Source: Buchnera aphidicola (Mindarus keteleerifoliae)
Lineage (GTDB): Bacteria; Pseudomonadota; Gammaproteobacteria; Enterobacterales; Enterobacteriaceae
DNA length: 64,000 bases
NCBI RefSeq assembly: GCF_039392895.1
Contig: NZ_CP135027.1
Location: forward strand, 124,001-188,000
Direction of reading: 5' to 3'
The notes under the pieces: generated by a model
Database searches by the model: none
Told to the model about the DNA's origin: nothing
The model's input: only the letters and a program-made list of their open reading frames with translations
Shown here: positions 9,383 to 20,058 of the stretch, piece after piece
Position numbering within the stretch: the first letter of the stretch is position 1
How the letters are laid out: the number at the start of each line of letters is the position of its first letter
Translations under genes and position numbers: made by a program

Positions 9383-12300
9383 ATTTTATTTTCTTGTGTA
9401 ATTCTTGTAAAGAAAAAACATTTTTTGTTGGATTATTATTTAAAGCCATAATTGTTGCGTATGCTCCATTTAAAGTAGAATCATAATGTACTTTGTACTC
9501 TAAAGCGTTAGAGCATATTAATTTAGATTCTTCGATTTCTTCATAGGAATTTGAAACGTTAATTATGTATGAATATTCTTTATTTTTTAACCTATCTTGT
9601 ATATTAGGTCTTCCTTCTTTTAAATTATTAACAAATCTCGAATAAATTCCTGCTCTTTTTAAAATTTTGAATGTTTCTTGTGTAGAATCTAATTTAAATC
9701 CTATTTTTTTTAATTTTATTGCTAAATTAATTATGCTTGTTATGTTTTTTTCTTTTACTGAAAGTAAAGCTCTTCCTGGTAATTTGATACTTATTTGAGC
9801 ACCTAATAAAGCTTTTGAAAAAGCAATAGAAAAATTTTTTCCTATACCCATAACTTCTCCTGTTGATCTCATTTCAGGACCTAATAATGGATTAATTTTG
9901 TCAAATTTATTGAAAGGAAGTACCACTTCTTTTACAGAATAATAAGGAGGAATTATTTCTTTTGAAAATCCTTGAGAAATTAAATTTTTTCCAATTATAG
10001 TAAGTGCTGAAATTTTTGCTAATGGTATACCAATTGCTTTAGATACAAATGGTATTGTTCTAGCAGCTCTAGGGTTAACTTCTAATATGTATAATTTTTC
10101 ATTTTTAATAGCAAATTGAATATTAATTAATCCTAAAACTGATAATTCAAAAGATATTTTCTTTACTTGAGACCTAATTTTATTTAATATTTTTTTATTT
10201 AAGGTATAAGTAGGTAAAGAACATGCAGAATCTCCTGAATGAATCCCCGCTTGTTCAATATGTTCCATAATTCCACCGATCAAGATATTTTTTCCATCAA
10301 ATACAGCATCTACATCTACTTCTATAGCTCCTTCTAAATAATGATCTAATAAAATAGGAACATTTTTAAATAAAAACAATTTATTATTAAAATAATTTTT
10401 TAAGCAAGTTGAATTATATATAATTTCCATTGAACTTCCTCCTATAACATATGAAGGACGTGCTATAATAGGATAACCAATTTTTTTTGCTTCAATTAAG
10501 GCATTTTTTAAATTAGTAACAGTAGAATTTTTAGGTTGATTTAATCCTAATTTTTTTATCATATGCTGAAATTTGTTTCGATCTTCTGCCTTATCTATAT
10601 TCTCAGGACTTGTACCTAGAATATTAACTTTTTCTTTTTGAAGAAGTTTAGCTAATTTTAAAGGGGTTTGTCCTCCGTATTGAATAATTACTCCATATGG
10701 ATTTTCTATCCTAATTATCTCTAATACATTTTCTAAAGTAACAGGTTCAAAATATAGACGATCAGAAATGTCATAGTCAGTGGACACTGTTTCTGGATTA
10801 CAATTAATCATAATTATTTCGAATCCAGAATTTCGTAATGATAGAGCTGCATGAACACAACAGTAATCAAATTCAATACCTTGCCCTATTCTATTAGGTC
10901 CTCCACCTAATATGATAATTTTTTTATTATTATTATTGGGATTAGCTTCACATTCTTCCTCCCAAGTGGAATACATATATGCTGTTTCTGTAGAAAACTC
11001 TGCTGCACAAGTATCAACCCTTTTATAAACTGGAAATAAATTATATTCTTCTCTTTTTTTTCTGATATTTTTTTCTGTAGATTTTGTTAAGAAAGCAATT
11101 CTTTCGTCTGAAAATCCCTTTTTTTTCAAAAATGTTAAATAATTTTTGTTAATTTTAGAAAGGTTTACTTTTTTAAGATTTTTTTCTATTTCAATTAATT
11201 CTTTTATTTGTATTAAAAACCAAGGATCAATTAGAGATAGTTTATGAACTGCATGAACAGACATACCTATTCTAAAAGCATCTGCAATATGCCATATTCG
11301 ATCAGAACCTGGATTTTTTAATTCAAATTTTATTTGATTTAAATTATTTTCAGAATTTTTTTTTAATTTGGAATCAAATCCAGAAGCATTAATTTCTAAA
11401 CCTCTAATGGCTTTTTGAATAGATTCTTGAAAAGTTCTTCCTATAGCCATGACTTCTCCAACAGATTTCATTTGAGTAGTCAATCTATCATTACAACCTT
11501 TAAATTTTTCGAAGTTGAATCTAGGTATTTTTGTAACTATATAATCAATGGAAGGTTCAAAAGAAGCTGGAGAAGATGTACTAGTGATGTCATTTCTTAA
11601 TTCATCAAGAGTATATCCAACAGCTAATTTGGCTGCGATTTTAGCAATCGGGAATCCTGTTGCTTTGGATGCTAGCGCCGAAGATCTAGAAACTCTAGGA
11701 TTCATTTCAACGATAATCATTTTTCCATTTTTTGGATTTACAGCAAATTGAACATTGGATCCACCTGTTTTCAGTCCAATTTCTCTTAAAATTTTTATAG
11801 AAGCATCTCGCATTGCTTGATATTCTTTGTCTGTCAATGTTTGAGCAGGAGCAACTGTAATCGAATCTCCTGTATGTATGCCCATAGGATCTAAATTTTC
11901 TATTGAACAAACGATAATACAATTATCATTTTGATCTCTTACAACTTCTAGTTCGTATTCTTTCCATCCTATTAAAGATTCATCTATCAAAAGTTCATGA
12001 TTAGGGGAGAGATCTAATCCTTTTTCACAAATTTCTTTAAACTCTTCGTAATTGTATGCAATACCTCCTCCGGAACCCCCCATTGTAAAAGAAGGTCTAA
12101 TGATACAAGGAAATCCTATTTTTTTGGATACCTTGTAAGCATCTTCTATGGTATGAGCTATTCCTGATTTCGCGGTTTTTAGTCCTATTTTGTTTATTAA
12201 TTTTTCAAATAATTTTCTATTTTCTGCTTTTTTTATTGATTCGGCAGTAGCTCCTAACATTAAGATTTTATTATCCGATAATATTTTTCTATTTTCTAGT

Positions 12301-12602
12301 TCTAAGGCACAGTTAAGAGCTGTTTGTCCTCCCATGGTTGGTAGTAAAGCATCTGGTTTTTCTTTTTCTATAATTTTTTTGATAATTTTCCAATGAATTG
12401 GTTCAATATAAGTAATATCTGCCATATCAGGATCAGTCATTATCGTTGCAGGATTAGAATTAACTAAAATGGTTTTATATCCTTCTTCACGTAAAGCTTT
12501 GCATGCTTGAGCACCAGAATAATCAAACTCGCATGCTTGTCCAATAATTATTGGACCTGCTCCAAGAATTAAGATAGATTTGATATCAGTTCTTTTGGGC
12601 AT
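9372..12602 (-). CDS. carB: CarB, carbamoyl-phosphate synthase large subunit
   Basis: Makes carbamoyl phosphate from bicarbonate, ATP and ammonia delivered by CarA, feeding arginine and pyrimidine synthesis. The 1076 residues equal the E. coli length (1073) and show the duplicated ATP-grasp architecture: [21 protein letters not shown] at the start (listed in two parts: ILILGAGP, then [13 protein letters not shown]), a second [20 protein letters not shown] near residue 556, and the paired [18 protein letters not shown] and [18 protein letters not shown] motifs. The C-terminal MGS-like allosteric domain is also present. It overlaps carA by 17 bases and folA by 11, indicating translational coupling. 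Confidence 0.98.
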   Translation of the reverse strand: MPKRTDIKSILILGAGPIIIGQACEFDYSGAQACKALREEGYKTILVNSNPATIMTDPDMADITYIEPIHWKIIKKIIEKEKPDALLPTMGGQTALNCALELENRKILSDNKILMLGATAESIKKAENRKLFEKLINKIGLKTAKSGIAHTIEDAYKVSKKIGFPCIIRPSFTMGGSGGGIAYNYEEFKEICEKGLDLSPNHELLIDESLIGWKEYELEVVRDQNDNCIIVCSIENLDPMGIHTGDSITVAPAQTLTDKEYQAMRDASIKILREIGLKTGGSNVQFAVNPKNGKMIIVEMNPRVSRSSALASKATGFPIAKIAAKLAVGYTLDELRNDITSTSSPASFEPSIDYIVTKIPRFNFEKFKGCNDRLTTQMKSVGEVMAIGRTFQESIQKAIRGLEINASGFDSKLKKNSENNLNQIKFELKNPGSDRIWHIADAFRIGMSVHAVHKLSLIDPWFLIQIKELIEIEKNLKKVNLSKINKNYLTFLKKKGFSDERIAFLTKSTEKNIRKKREEYNLFPVYKRVDTCAAEFSTETAYMYSTWEEECEANPNNNNKKIIILGGGPNRIGQGIEFDYCCVHAALSLRNSGFEIIMINCNPETVSTDYDISDRLYFEPVTLENVLEIIRIENPYGVIIQYGGQTPLKLAKLLQKEKVNILGTSPENIDKAEDRNKFQHMIKKLGLNQPKNSTVTNLKNALIEAKKIGYPIIARPSYVIGGSSMEIIYNSTCLKNYFNNKLFLFKNVPILLDHYLEGAIEVDVDAVFDGKNILIGGIMEHIEQAGIHSGDSACSLPTYTLNKKILNKIRSQVKKISFELSVLGLINIQFAIKNEKLYILEVNPRAARTIPFVSKAIGIPLAKISALTIIGKNLISQGFSKEIIPPYYSVKEVVLPFNKFDKINPLLGPEMRSTGEVMGIGKNFSIAFSKALLGAQISIKLPGRALLSVKEKNITSIINLAIKLKKIGFKLDSTQETFKILKRAGIYSRFVNNLKEGRPNIQDRLKNKEYSYIINVSNSYEEIEESKLICSNALEYKVHYDSTLNGAYATIMALNNNPTKNVFSLQELHKKIKYDF

Positions 12603-13770
12603 TTTTATTTTTTCCTGAATTTTTTTGTTTGTAATTCGTTTCCATTAATTTTATAAAATAATCAAATAATGATGAAGAATCATGAGGGCCTGGACTAGCT
12701 TCAGGATGTCCTTGGAAACTAAATACAGGTTTTTTGTTCCATTTTAGTCCTTGAAGAGAGTTATCAAATAAGGATTTATGTGTTATTTCAATATTTTTAG
12801 AAATAGTTTTAGGATCTACTGTGAATCCATGATTTTGAGAAGTTATTAAAACAGAGTTTGAATTAATGTCTTTTACAGGATGATTAGCCCCATGGTGTCC
12901 AAATTTCATTTTTATTATTTTAGCTCCACTAGCTAATGCTAAAAGTTGATGTCCTAGACAAATTCCAAACATAGGAACTTTCATTTTTAGAAATTTTTTT
13001 ATTGTACCTATAATGTATTTGCAAGGTCTGGGATCTCCAGGACCATTAGATAAAAAAATTCCATCAGGAGACAATTTCATTGTCTCTTTAAAACTAGTTT
13101 TTGCAGGAACTACAGTAAGAGAACAATTTCTGTGAAATAACATTCTCAACATGCTTTTTTTAACACCCAAGTCATAAACAACTACGTGAAAAGAGATTTT
13201 TTTTTTATTAATAAAAATGGTATTATTTTCTACTTGTAAAGGATGCAAATCTTTTTTCCATTTGTAATAAAATTGAGTAGAAACTTTTTGAACTAAATCG
13301 ACACCTTGTAAACCTTTAAAATTTTTAATTTTATCATTTGCTTTTTTTATATTCTTGTATTCTTTTCCGGAAATAATACATCCATTTTGGGATCCTTTCG
13401 TACGTATTATTCTAGTTAATTTTCTAGTGTCTATGTCAGAAATGCAAATAATGTTATTTTTTTTTAAATATTCTGGAAAAGTAGAAGTGCTTCGATAATT
13501 ACTAGAAATCAAGGAAACGTCTTTAACAATTAATCCTTTAGCATAAATTTTTTTTGATTCTCCATCATCTACATTAATCCCAACATTGCCGATATGGGGA
13601 TGAGTTAATACAATTAGTTGATGAGAATAAGAAGGATCTGTGAGTATTTCTTGATATCCAGTAATAGAGGTGTTGAATACCACTTCCCCTACTGTAGAAC
13701 CAATTTCGCCTACAGATTTTCCAAAAAATATAGTTCCGTCTTCTAGTACTAATGTTGCTGATTTTCTCAA
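12586..13770 (-). CDS. carA: CarA, carbamoyl-phosphate synthase small subunit
   Basis: Glutamine amidotransferase subunit that hydrolyses glutamine and channels ammonia to CarB. The class I glutaminase core is complete: [11 protein letters not shown] near residue 240, the nucleophile in [15 protein letters not shown], and the [12 protein letters not shown] block with the catalytic His. I start the gene at TTG 13770 ([12 protein letters not shown]), because GGAG lies 7 bases upstream and this matches the enterobacterial N-terminus; an upstream in-frame TTG at 13782 overlaps the ribosome-binding site. This gives 394 residues. It follows dapB by about 100 bases. No arginine-repressor-like site is obvious. 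Confidence 0.95.
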   Translation of the reverse strand: MRKSATLVLEDGTIFFGKSVGEIGSTVGEVVFNTSITGYQEILTDPSYSHQLIVLTHPHIGNVGINVDDGESKKIYAKGLIVKDVSLISSNYRSTSTFPEYLKKNNIICISDIDTRKLTRIIRTKGSQNGCIISGKEYKNIKKANDKIKNFKGLQGVDLVQKVSTQFYYKWKKDLHPLQVENNTIFINKKKISFHVVVYDLGVKKSMLRMLFHRNCSLTVVPAKTSFKETMKLSPDGIFLSNGPGDPRPCKYIIGTIKKFLKMKVPMFGICLGHQLLALASGAKIIKMKFGHHGANHPVKDINSNSVLITSQNHGFTVDPKTISKNIEITHKSLFDNSLQGLKWNKKPVFSFQGHPEASPGPHDSSSLFDYFIKLMETNYKQKNSGKNKNAQKN

Positions 13771-13869
13771 ATGGAACTCCAATTATTAAAATTAACTATT
13801 TATAATTTAAAAAAAAACCAATTTTATGGGTATATTATCTAAAATTAGCAAATTTGTCTATTTTTGAAT

Positions 13870-14679
13870 TTATATCTTAAGTACATCTTCCATATTATAA
13901 TACCCATCATTTTTTCTTAAAATCCAATTTAAAGCTCTTAAAACTCCATTAGCAAACAAAGTTCGATTGCTTGCTTTATGAGATATTTCAACTCTCTCCC
14001 CTTTACTAGCAAATATAATAGTATGTTCTCCTATAACATCTCCCCCTCTAATAGTGGAAAAACCAATTTTTTTGATTGGTCTTTTTCCAATTTTTCCATT
14101 TCTTTCATATATAGAATGATCTTTAAGTTTCCAATTCATAGTATTAGCAATCTTTTCTCCTAACATTAAGGCAGTTCCAGATGGAGCATCTATCTTTTTA
14201 TTATGATGGAACTCCATAATTTCAATATCAGAATGAGGAACTAATGTTTTTGTAATTTTTTCTAATATATTCAAAATTAAATTGATGCCTATGCTGTAAT
14301 TAGCAGAAAAAATAATTGCTATTTTTTTGGAACTTTCCTTTATTTTTTGAATTTCTTGTTCATTAAAGCCTGTTGTACCTATGATCATTTTTTTTTTGTA
14401 TTTTTTGCAAAGAAAAAGATTTCGCATCGTTTCAGACGTATTACTAAAATCGATTAAAATGTCAAAATTTTTTATTTTTTTTTCTAGACAGCAATCTGTT
14501 TTAATGTTTATATTTTTTATACCTAAAATTTTTCCTAGATCTTTTCCAATTCTAGGATCTGTTTTTTTTATAATAGCAACAGTGATATTAAAGTTTAAAT
14601 CTTTATGAATTTTTTTAATTAGTATTTTACCCATTTTTCCCAATGCACCAAAAATTGCAATTCTTGTAATTTTTTTCAA
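13870..14679 (-). CDS. dapB: DapB, 4-hydroxy-tetrahydrodipicolinate reductase
   Basis: NAD(P)H-dependent reductase of the diaminopimelate/lysine pathway, relevant both to cell wall and to lysine supply for the host. RIAIFGALGKMGK is the nucleotide-binding loop, IGTTGFNEQE and the catalytic EFHHNKKIDAPSGTA motif follow. The start is TTG at 14679 with AAGAGGA upstream, giving about 269 residues like E. coli (273). A longer frame reaching 14730 would add 17 residues without homology and would swallow the ribosome-binding site. It is probably the first gene of the unit dapB-carA-carB-folA. ispH and lspA, which lie between dapB and ileS in related genomes, are absent. Confidence 0.95.
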   Translation of the reverse strand: MKKITRIAIFGALGKMGKILIKKIHKDLNFNITVAIIKKTDPRIGKDLGKILGIKNINIKTDCCLEKKIKNFDILIDFSNTSETMRNLFLCKKYKKKMIIGTTGFNEQEIQKIKESSKKIAIIFSANYSIGINLILNILEKITKTLVPHSDIEIMEFHHNKKIDAPSGTALMLGEKIANTMNWKLKDHSIYERNGKIGKRPIKKIGFSTIRGGDVIGEHTIIFASKGERVEISHKASNRTLFANGVLRALNWILRKNDGYYNMEDVLKI

Positions 14680-15132
14680 ATTGTTTTCCTCTTTTAAGTT
14701 TGCAAGCAATATTAGTGAACTAATTAACATTGAAACAACATAGTATTTAACATTTTTTTAAATTTTTTAATGTTTTCAGTAATGAGATTAAATTAACTAA
14801 TCTTGAAATTAGAAAAAATATAATTTTAAATAATAGTTATTATATATAGTTAGAAATATTTTCATAAAAAATTTGTAGTATATATATAGAAAATAGTTAA
14901 TTTTAATAAAATTAAACAAGTTTTAAATATTTTTTAATTAAAATTAGAAGAATGAAACTTTCAATTTTTTACTAAAAAAATTATTTTTTAAATTGTAATT
15001 AAAATATTAATTTATGCATTTTTACTATGGTTTAATTTGATTTAAATTAGTATTTAAATATTTTGAAAATATAAAATTTATTTTTTTTATGTATTTTAAA
15101 ATGAAGTTTTTTGAATTTTAAATCATATATTT
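14680..15132. other. 453-base AT-rich spacer between dapB and ileS
   Basis: No open frame, RNA gene or clear hairpin terminator is visible in this stretch. In enterobacteria and, as I recall, in other Buchnera, ispH and lspA occupy this interval. The spacer may be the eroded remnant of them, but I find no readable protein similarity in any frame. It should hold the dapB promoter at its left end and the end of the ileS message at its right. Confidence 0.5.
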
Positions 15133-17964
15133 TTATAAAAAAAATCTTTTTTCTCCTTGTTTTAAGATGTTGTCTTTGCATCTATTGCAAATATTTTGCA
15201 TTTTTTCTTTTTCTATTATTTTATTTTCTGAACTAAAATAATGCCAACATCGAAGACATTTTGTTCCTTGTATTTTTTTTAAATAAATTTTTAATTTTTT
15301 TATTTTGCTACTGCAGTAAGCTTCTAATGGAGCTTTGTGATATTCTTCAATATTGGCTTTGGAAGTTAAGAATGCAAATTTTAGTTCGTTGTTTAATACG
15401 TTTAAAATATTTTTATTTTTTTTATCTAAGTAAATAGTTACCGATACTTCTAATGAATTTTTAATTATTTTTTTTAATTTCCATTTTTCTAAAATTTTGT
15501 TAACTTCATTTTTTATTGCAATAATTTTTTTCCAAAAGAGATTATTAATTTCAGTGTTTTTTGGTAAATTAAATAGTTGATCATACCAATTTTTAGTAAA
15601 AATATATTTTGAATTTTTTCCTGGTGAATAATTCCAAGATTCATCAGCTGTAAATGGTAAGATAGGAGCTATCCATCGAATAATAGCATGTAAAATATGA
15701 TACAAACTAGTTTGAGCACTTTTTCTAATAATTCCATTTTTTTTAGTCGTATACAATCGATCTTTGATAATGTCAAAATAAAAAGAACTTAAGTATATTG
15801 AACAAAAGTAAAGTATAGTTTGAAAAACGTCGTGTATTCTATAAGCTTTATATGAAGATATTATTTTTTCTTGAGTAGATTTAGTTTTTTCAATAATCCA
15901 CTGATCCAGTAATATCATTTTACAAGAAGAAAGTAGATCTGTTTTTATGTTAAAGTCATACAAGTTAGAAAGACAAAACCGGATAGTGTTTCTTATTTTT
16001 CTATAATGATCACTTGTTTGTTTTAACATTTCATGAGAAATTGAAATATTTTCAGATACATCAGTAGATGCTACCCATAATCTTAAAATATCAGCTCCCA
16101 ATGTTGTAATAATTTTTTTTGGGTTTATAGTATTTCCTATTGACTTCGACATTTTATATCCTTGTTGATCAACAGTAAACCCATGAGTAAAAATTGTTTT
16201 AAAAGGAGATTTTTTTATGGTAGCACTAGATAATAAAATAGAAGACATAAACCAGCCTCTATATTGATCTGAACCTTCTAAACATATATCTGAAATTTCT
16301 TCTTTTTTAGTATCATTAATATATATATCTGATATTTTCATGGATCCTGATTCAAACCAAACGTCTAATATATCTGTACTTTTATAATACATATCAGAAT
16401 TTTCTTTAACAATTTCTTTTAAATTTAGGTCCCACCATATTTCTATTCCTGAATTTGATACTTTTTTAGATATTTTTTTTAATATAAATTCGGTTGATGG
16501 ATGTAATTCTTTTGTTTTTTTATGAATAAAAAAAGGTATTGGTACTCCCCATGTTCTTTGTCTAGAAATACACCAATCAGGACGAGTTAATAACATCGAT
16601 TCCATTCTTTTTTTTCCCCAATTTGGAATCCATTTTATATCTTTAACAAATTTTAAAGCAGTATTTCTTAAATTATTTTTATCTAATCCAATGAACCATT
16701 GAGGAGTAGTTCGGAAAATTACTGCAGATTTGTGTCTCCAACAATGAGGATAATTATGTCTTATTTTTTCTAAATGCAATAAATTATTATTTTTTTTTAA
16801 TAACTTGATAATAATATCAATACTTTTATATATATGTATATTAGTTAGTAATTTATGTGTTCCGGATAAAAAAATTCCATTTTTATCTATATTATTAGAT
16901 ATTTTAATTTTATATTTTTTACATATATCGTAGTCTTCAGGTCCATGATCAGGGGCAATGTGAATAGCTCCAGTTCCTATTTTTGAAGTAACATGTTTTG
17001 ATAAAATTACGGGTGTTGTAATTTCTAAAAAAGGATGTAAGAAATATAATTTTTCTAATTTTTTTCCAGTAAAACTAGTTATAGGATTCCAGTTTAAAAC
17101 ACCTATTTTTTCCATTGTTTTTTTTGTTAATTTTTTTTCTAAAATTAAAAAATTGTTTTTAATTTGAATAAGTTGATATTCAAAATCAGGATGTACAGCT
17201 ATTGCTTTATTGGAAGGTAGACTCCAGATAGTAGTAGTCCAAATTGGAAGATAAATAGAATAATTATTTAAATTAATATTTATTTTAAAAATCTTTTTGA
17301 GGATATCAGTATCAATTGCTTTAAATAGCACTATAGCTGAATCAGATTTTTTTTCTTGATGTTCAATTTCTGCATCTGATAAAGATGATTGACATTCAAA
17401 GCACCAATGAACTGGTTTAAAACCTCGGTATAAATGATTATTTTTTATTAGTTTTGAAAGCTGTTTTATAATATTTCCTTCTGATTTAGGGTTCATAGTT
17501 AAAAAAGAATTTTTCCAATCTCCTAGAACACCTAATTTTATAAAATCTTTCTTTTGGTTTTCTACTTGTTGTAAAGCATAGGATCTACATAATGATCTAA
17601 ATTTTTTTTTAGGAATGTCTTTTTTTAATTTTCCTATTTTTTTTTCAACTTCATGTTCGATAGGTAATCCATGACAATCCCAAGATGGTATAAAAGGAAC
17701 ATCAAATCCTGACATTATTTTTGATTTTATGATAATATCTTTTAAAATTTTATTTAAAGCATGACCTAGATGAATATTTCCATTAGCATAAGGAGGTCCG
17801 TCTTGAATAAAAAATTTTTTTTTCCCTTTTCTAGATAAACGAATATGATTATATAAATCATCTGTATTCCATTTTTCTAATATCAAAGGTTCTTTTTTAA
17901 ATAAATCTCCTTTCATTGAAAAGTCGGTTTTAGGTAAATTTAAAGTAGATTTATAGTCATTCAT
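15133..17964 (-). CDS. ileS: IleS, isoleucyl-tRNA synthetase
   Basis: Class I synthetase charging tRNA-Ile, with an editing domain against valine. The 943 residues match E. coli (938). The HIGH-type signature appears as PPYANGNIHLGHA near residue 58, the KMSKS loop as GYKMSKSIGNT near residue 600, and the WCISRQRTWGVPIP block lies near residue 455. The C-terminal zinc finger is kept: CLRCWHYF and CNRCKDN. No frameshift is seen despite many A and T runs. It is isolated from its usual neighbours ribF upstream and lspA downstream. Confidence 0.98.
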   Translation of the reverse strand: MNDYKSTLNLPKTDFSMKGDLFKKEPLILEKWNTDDLYNHIRLSRKGKKKFFIQDGPPYANGNIHLGHALNKILKDIIIKSKIMSGFDVPFIPSWDCHGLPIEHEVEKKIGKLKKDIPKKKFRSLCRSYALQQVENQKKDFIKLGVLGDWKNSFLTMNPKSEGNIIKQLSKLIKNNHLYRGFKPVHWCFECQSSLSDAEIEHQEKKSDSAIVLFKAIDTDILKKIFKININLNNYSIYLPIWTTTIWSLPSNKAIAVHPDFEYQLIQIKNNFLILEKKLTKKTMEKIGVLNWNPITSFTGKKLEKLYFLHPFLEITTPVILSKHVTSKIGTGAIHIAPDHGPEDYDICKKYKIKISNNIDKNGIFLSGTHKLLTNIHIYKSIDIIIKLLKKNNNLLHLEKIRHNYPHCWRHKSAVIFRTTPQWFIGLDKNNLRNTALKFVKDIKWIPNWGKKRMESMLLTRPDWCISRQRTWGVPIPFFIHKKTKELHPSTEFILKKISKKVSNSGIEIWWDLNLKEIVKENSDMYYKSTDILDVWFESGSMKISDIYINDTKKEEISDICLEGSDQYRGWFMSSILLSSATIKKSPFKTIFTHGFTVDQQGYKMSKSIGNTINPKKIITTLGADILRLWVASTDVSENISISHEMLKQTSDHYRKIRNTIRFCLSNLYDFNIKTDLLSSCKMILLDQWIIEKTKSTQEKIISSYKAYRIHDVFQTILYFCSIYLSSFYFDIIKDRLYTTKKNGIIRKSAQTSLYHILHAIIRWIAPILPFTADESWNYSPGKNSKYIFTKNWYDQLFNLPKNTEINNLFWKKIIAIKNEVNKILEKWKLKKIIKNSLEVSVTIYLDKKNKNILNVLNNELKFAFLTSKANIEEYHKAPLEAYCSSKIKKLKIYLKKIQGTKCLRCWHYFSSENKIIEKEKMQNICNRCKDNILKQGEKRFFL

Positions 17965-18402
17965 CGAAAACCTCTAAAAACTTAGACAAAAGTTAGTTTG
18001 TTTACAAACAAAAAGTCATCTGAAATTAATTTTTTTGACTTTAATTTTTGTATTGAAAGTATAGATTTTTTTTCATTAAATAAATGTAAATATTTTATTT
18101 AAAATTAATTTTTTTTTAAATAACTTGTTCAGTATAATCTATTATTAAATAAAAAGTTATTTCTTTTTTCAAAATTCTAAAAACATTGATAAAAATTATT
18201 TTTATAAATTTAAATAATTTAAATAAAAAGAATGTTTTTTTTAAGTAAAAAATATTTAGAAAATAAAAAAATATTGTTTAATGAATACTTTTAATCTAAT
18301 TTAAATATTTATAAAATTATTATAAAAATATAAATGCAAATAATATTGATTGTGTAATAATGAGATAATAATATATAAAATATAAAAGTGGAGTAGTTGA
18401 AA
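17965..18402. other. 438-base spacer between ileS and rpsT
   Basis: This divergent spacer is where ribF sits in enterobacteria (rpsT, ribF, ileS). No ribF-like frame remains on either strand. It should carry promoters for ileS (leftward) and rpsT (rightward); only the latter shows a reasonable sigma-70 pattern, listed separately. Confidence 0.5.
18346..18374 (+). promoter_or_regulatory. Putative sigma-70 promoter of rpsT
   Basis: TTGATT (18346-18351) and TAATAT (18369-18374) are separated by 17 bases, and transcription would begin about 20 bases before the UUG start of rpsT. In such AT-rich DNA matches of this quality can arise by chance, so the position next to a highly expressed ribosomal gene is the main support. 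Confidence 0.4.
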
Positions 18403-18696
18403 TTGGCTAATCTTAAATCTTCTAAAAAAGATGCTATAGTTTCTAAAAAAAGAAGACTTTTAAATATGAGTAAGCGTTCTATGATTAGAACATTTATAAA
18501 AAAAGTTCGTATTGCTATTTTTTCTAAAAAAAAGGAAAAGATTATATTTTCTTTTAGAAAAATGCAATCTATAGTAGATAAGTATTCGAAAAAAGGATTA
18601 ATTCATAAAAATAAAGCTGCTAGATTAAAATCAAGAATAAATAACAAAATTAAAAAAATTTTTGGAGAAACAAAAGTTTTAAATAAATTAAAATAA
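18403..18696 (+). CDS. rpsT: RpsT, 30S ribosomal protein S20
   Basis: Small-subunit primary 16S rRNA-binding protein. The start is TTG at 18403, giving MANLKSSKKDA, which matches the enterobacterial MANIKSAKK; GGAG at 18390-18393 is 9 bases upstream. An upstream in-frame TTG at 18397 is too close to this site. E. coli rpsT is also known to start with UUG. RSMIRTFIKKV and KGLIHKNKAARLKS are the conserved cores. At 97 residues it is longer than E. coli S20 (87), with a Lys-rich C-terminal tail. It converges on dnaJ, with a strong hairpin between them. Confidence 0.95.
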   Translation: MANLKSSKKDAIVSKKRRLLNMSKRSMIRTFIKKVRIAIFSKKKEKIIFSFRKMQSIVDKYSKKGLIHKNKAARLKSRINNKIKKIFGETKVLNKLK

Positions 18697-18740
18697 ATAT
18701 TTTAATAGAATCATTGATTCTAGTTTATTAATTTTTCTTT

Positions 18741-18797
18741 GAAAAAAAAGAATAGTATTGTTTCCATTTTAAAAAATAATTGGAAAACAATACTATT
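18741..18797 (-). terminator. Hairpin terminator at the end of dnaJ (shared with rpsT)
   Basis: The arms 18751-18766 and 18781-18797 form a stem of 16 pairs with a single bulged base. On the minus strand the stem is followed by a run of eight T (18749-18742 read in reverse), giving a classic intrinsic terminator 15 bases after the dnaJ stop. On the plus strand the T run is lacking, but the stem could still shield the rpsT 3' end. Confidence 0.75.
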
Positions 18798-18811
18798 AAT
18801 ATAATAAAAAA

Positions 18812-19948
18812 TTATCTCGTTAATTCATCAAAAAATTTTTTTACTCCATCAAAAAATCTTTTTGATTTCGGACTATTTTTTTTTTTTTTACAATTATCAA
18901 AACTTTTTCCTAATTGATATAGCAGATATTTTTGTTTTTCGTTTAAATTAATAGGTGTTTCTACTATTACTCGACATAATAAATCTCCTTGATATCTGGT
19001 TCTAATAGATTTTACACCTTTTCCTCTCATTCTAAATAATTTTCCTGATTGTGTTTCAGACGGAATCTTTAATTTTATTTTTCCGTCTAATATGGGTACT
19101 TCAATTTCTCCTCCTAATGCTGCCATCGAAAAATTTATAGGAACTTCACAATATAGATCATTCTCTTTTCGTTGAAAGATAGGATGGTTTTTAACTATTA
19201 TTTCAACGTACAAATCTCCATTTGGAGCTCCATAATTTCCAGGCCTACCTTCGTTGTTTAAACGAATTCGATCATTATTATCTACCCCTGCAGGAATTTT
19301 AATAGATAAATTTTTATATTTTTCTATTTTTCCTTCCCCTCTGCAGATGTTACAAGGAACTTTAATTATATCGCCTTTTCCGTAACAAACAGGACAAGTT
19401 TGTTGAACTGTAAAAAATCCCTTTCTCATTTGTATTTTCCCTTGACCGTTACAACTTGAACATTTTTTAGGTTTAAGACCGTTTTTAGAACCAGTTCCAT
19501 AACATGATGAACAATGTTGTAAAGAAGGAATTCTTACTTTTTTTACAGTCCCTCGTACAGCTTCTTCTAATGTTAGTTCTATTTGATATTCTAAATCCTT
19601 ACCTTTAGAAGATCTTTCTTTTTTACTATTTCCAAAAATATCTCCAAAAACATCTCCAAAGATATCACTAAAATCGGCAGAAGTATTAAAATTTCCATGA
19701 AAACCACTTCCAGAATTACCTTGTTCAAATGCAGCATGTCCATATTGATCATAAGCAGTTCTTTTTTGATTATTAGAAAGAACTTCATAAGCTTCTTTAA
19801 TTTCTTTAAATTTTTTTTCAGCAATTTTATTACCTTGATTTCGATCAGGATGATATTTCATTGCTAAACGTCTATAAGCTTTTTTTATATCTCTATCTTC
19901 TGATGATTTCGATACTCCTAAAACTTTATAATAATCTTTTTTTCCCAT
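18812..19948 (-). CDS. dnaJ: DnaJ, Hsp40 co-chaperone
   Basis: Delivers unfolded clients to DnaK and stimulates its ATPase. The 378 residues contain the N-terminal J domain with the HPD motif (KYHPDRNQG near residue 32), a Gly/Phe-rich linker (SGSGFHGNF), and four CxxCxGxG zinc repeats: [24 protein letters not shown] and CNICRGEG. The substrate-binding C-terminal domains follow. It is co-transcribed with dnaK across a 110-base gap that holds a G+C-rich hairpin. AGGAG lies 12 bases before the ATG. Confidence 0.98.
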   Translation of the reverse strand: MGKKDYYKVLGVSKSSEDRDIKKAYRRLAMKYHPDRNQGNKIAEKKFKEIKEAYEVLSNNQKRTAYDQYGHAAFEQGNSGSGFHGNFNTSADFSDIFGDVFGDIFGNSKKERSSKGKDLEYQIELTLEEAVRGTVKKVRIPSLQHCSSCYGTGSKNGLKPKKCSSCNGQGKIQMRKGFFTVQQTCPVCYGKGDIIKVPCNICRGEGKIEKYKNLSIKIPAGVDNNDRIRLNNEGRPGNYGAPNGDLYVEIIVKNHPIFQRKENDLYCEVPINFSMAALGGEIEVPILDGKIKLKIPSETQSGKLFRMRGKGVKSIRTRYQGDLLCRVIVETPINLNEKQKYLLYQLGKSFDNCKKKKNSPKSKRFFDGVKKFFDELTR

Positions 19949-19975
19949 GCTTTTTTTTTACTCCTAACGTATATT

Positions 19976-20003
19976 ACGGGCGTAGGAATCACTCCTCGCC
20001 CGT
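19976..20003 (-). promoter_or_regulatory. G+C-rich intercistronic hairpin between dnaK and dnaJ
   Basis: Read on the minus strand, ACGGGCG pairs perfectly with CGCCCGT, then after one bulged base AGGA pairs with TCCT around a 5-base loop. This gives 11 pairs in a neighbourhood that is otherwise almost all A+T. No T run follows, so it is not a complete terminator. The E. coli dnaK-dnaJ interval is also reported to contain an inverted repeat thought to lower dnaJ relative to dnaK. Preserved G+C pairs argue for selection on structure. Confidence 0.7.
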
Positions 20004-20058
20004 GCTGGGTATCGATTAATTGATTTTAATTATACTTTAGTTGATATTTAAAAAAATA

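Noticed and set aside
9075-9401. 108-residue plus-strand open frame antisense to folA
   Set aside because: A shadow of folA produced by low stop frequency in the opposite strand; no ribosome-binding site or family similarity.
14680-14730. Extra 17 N-terminal residues for DapB
   Set aside because: They cover the AAGAGGA ribosome-binding site and lack homology; TTG 14679 fits the family.
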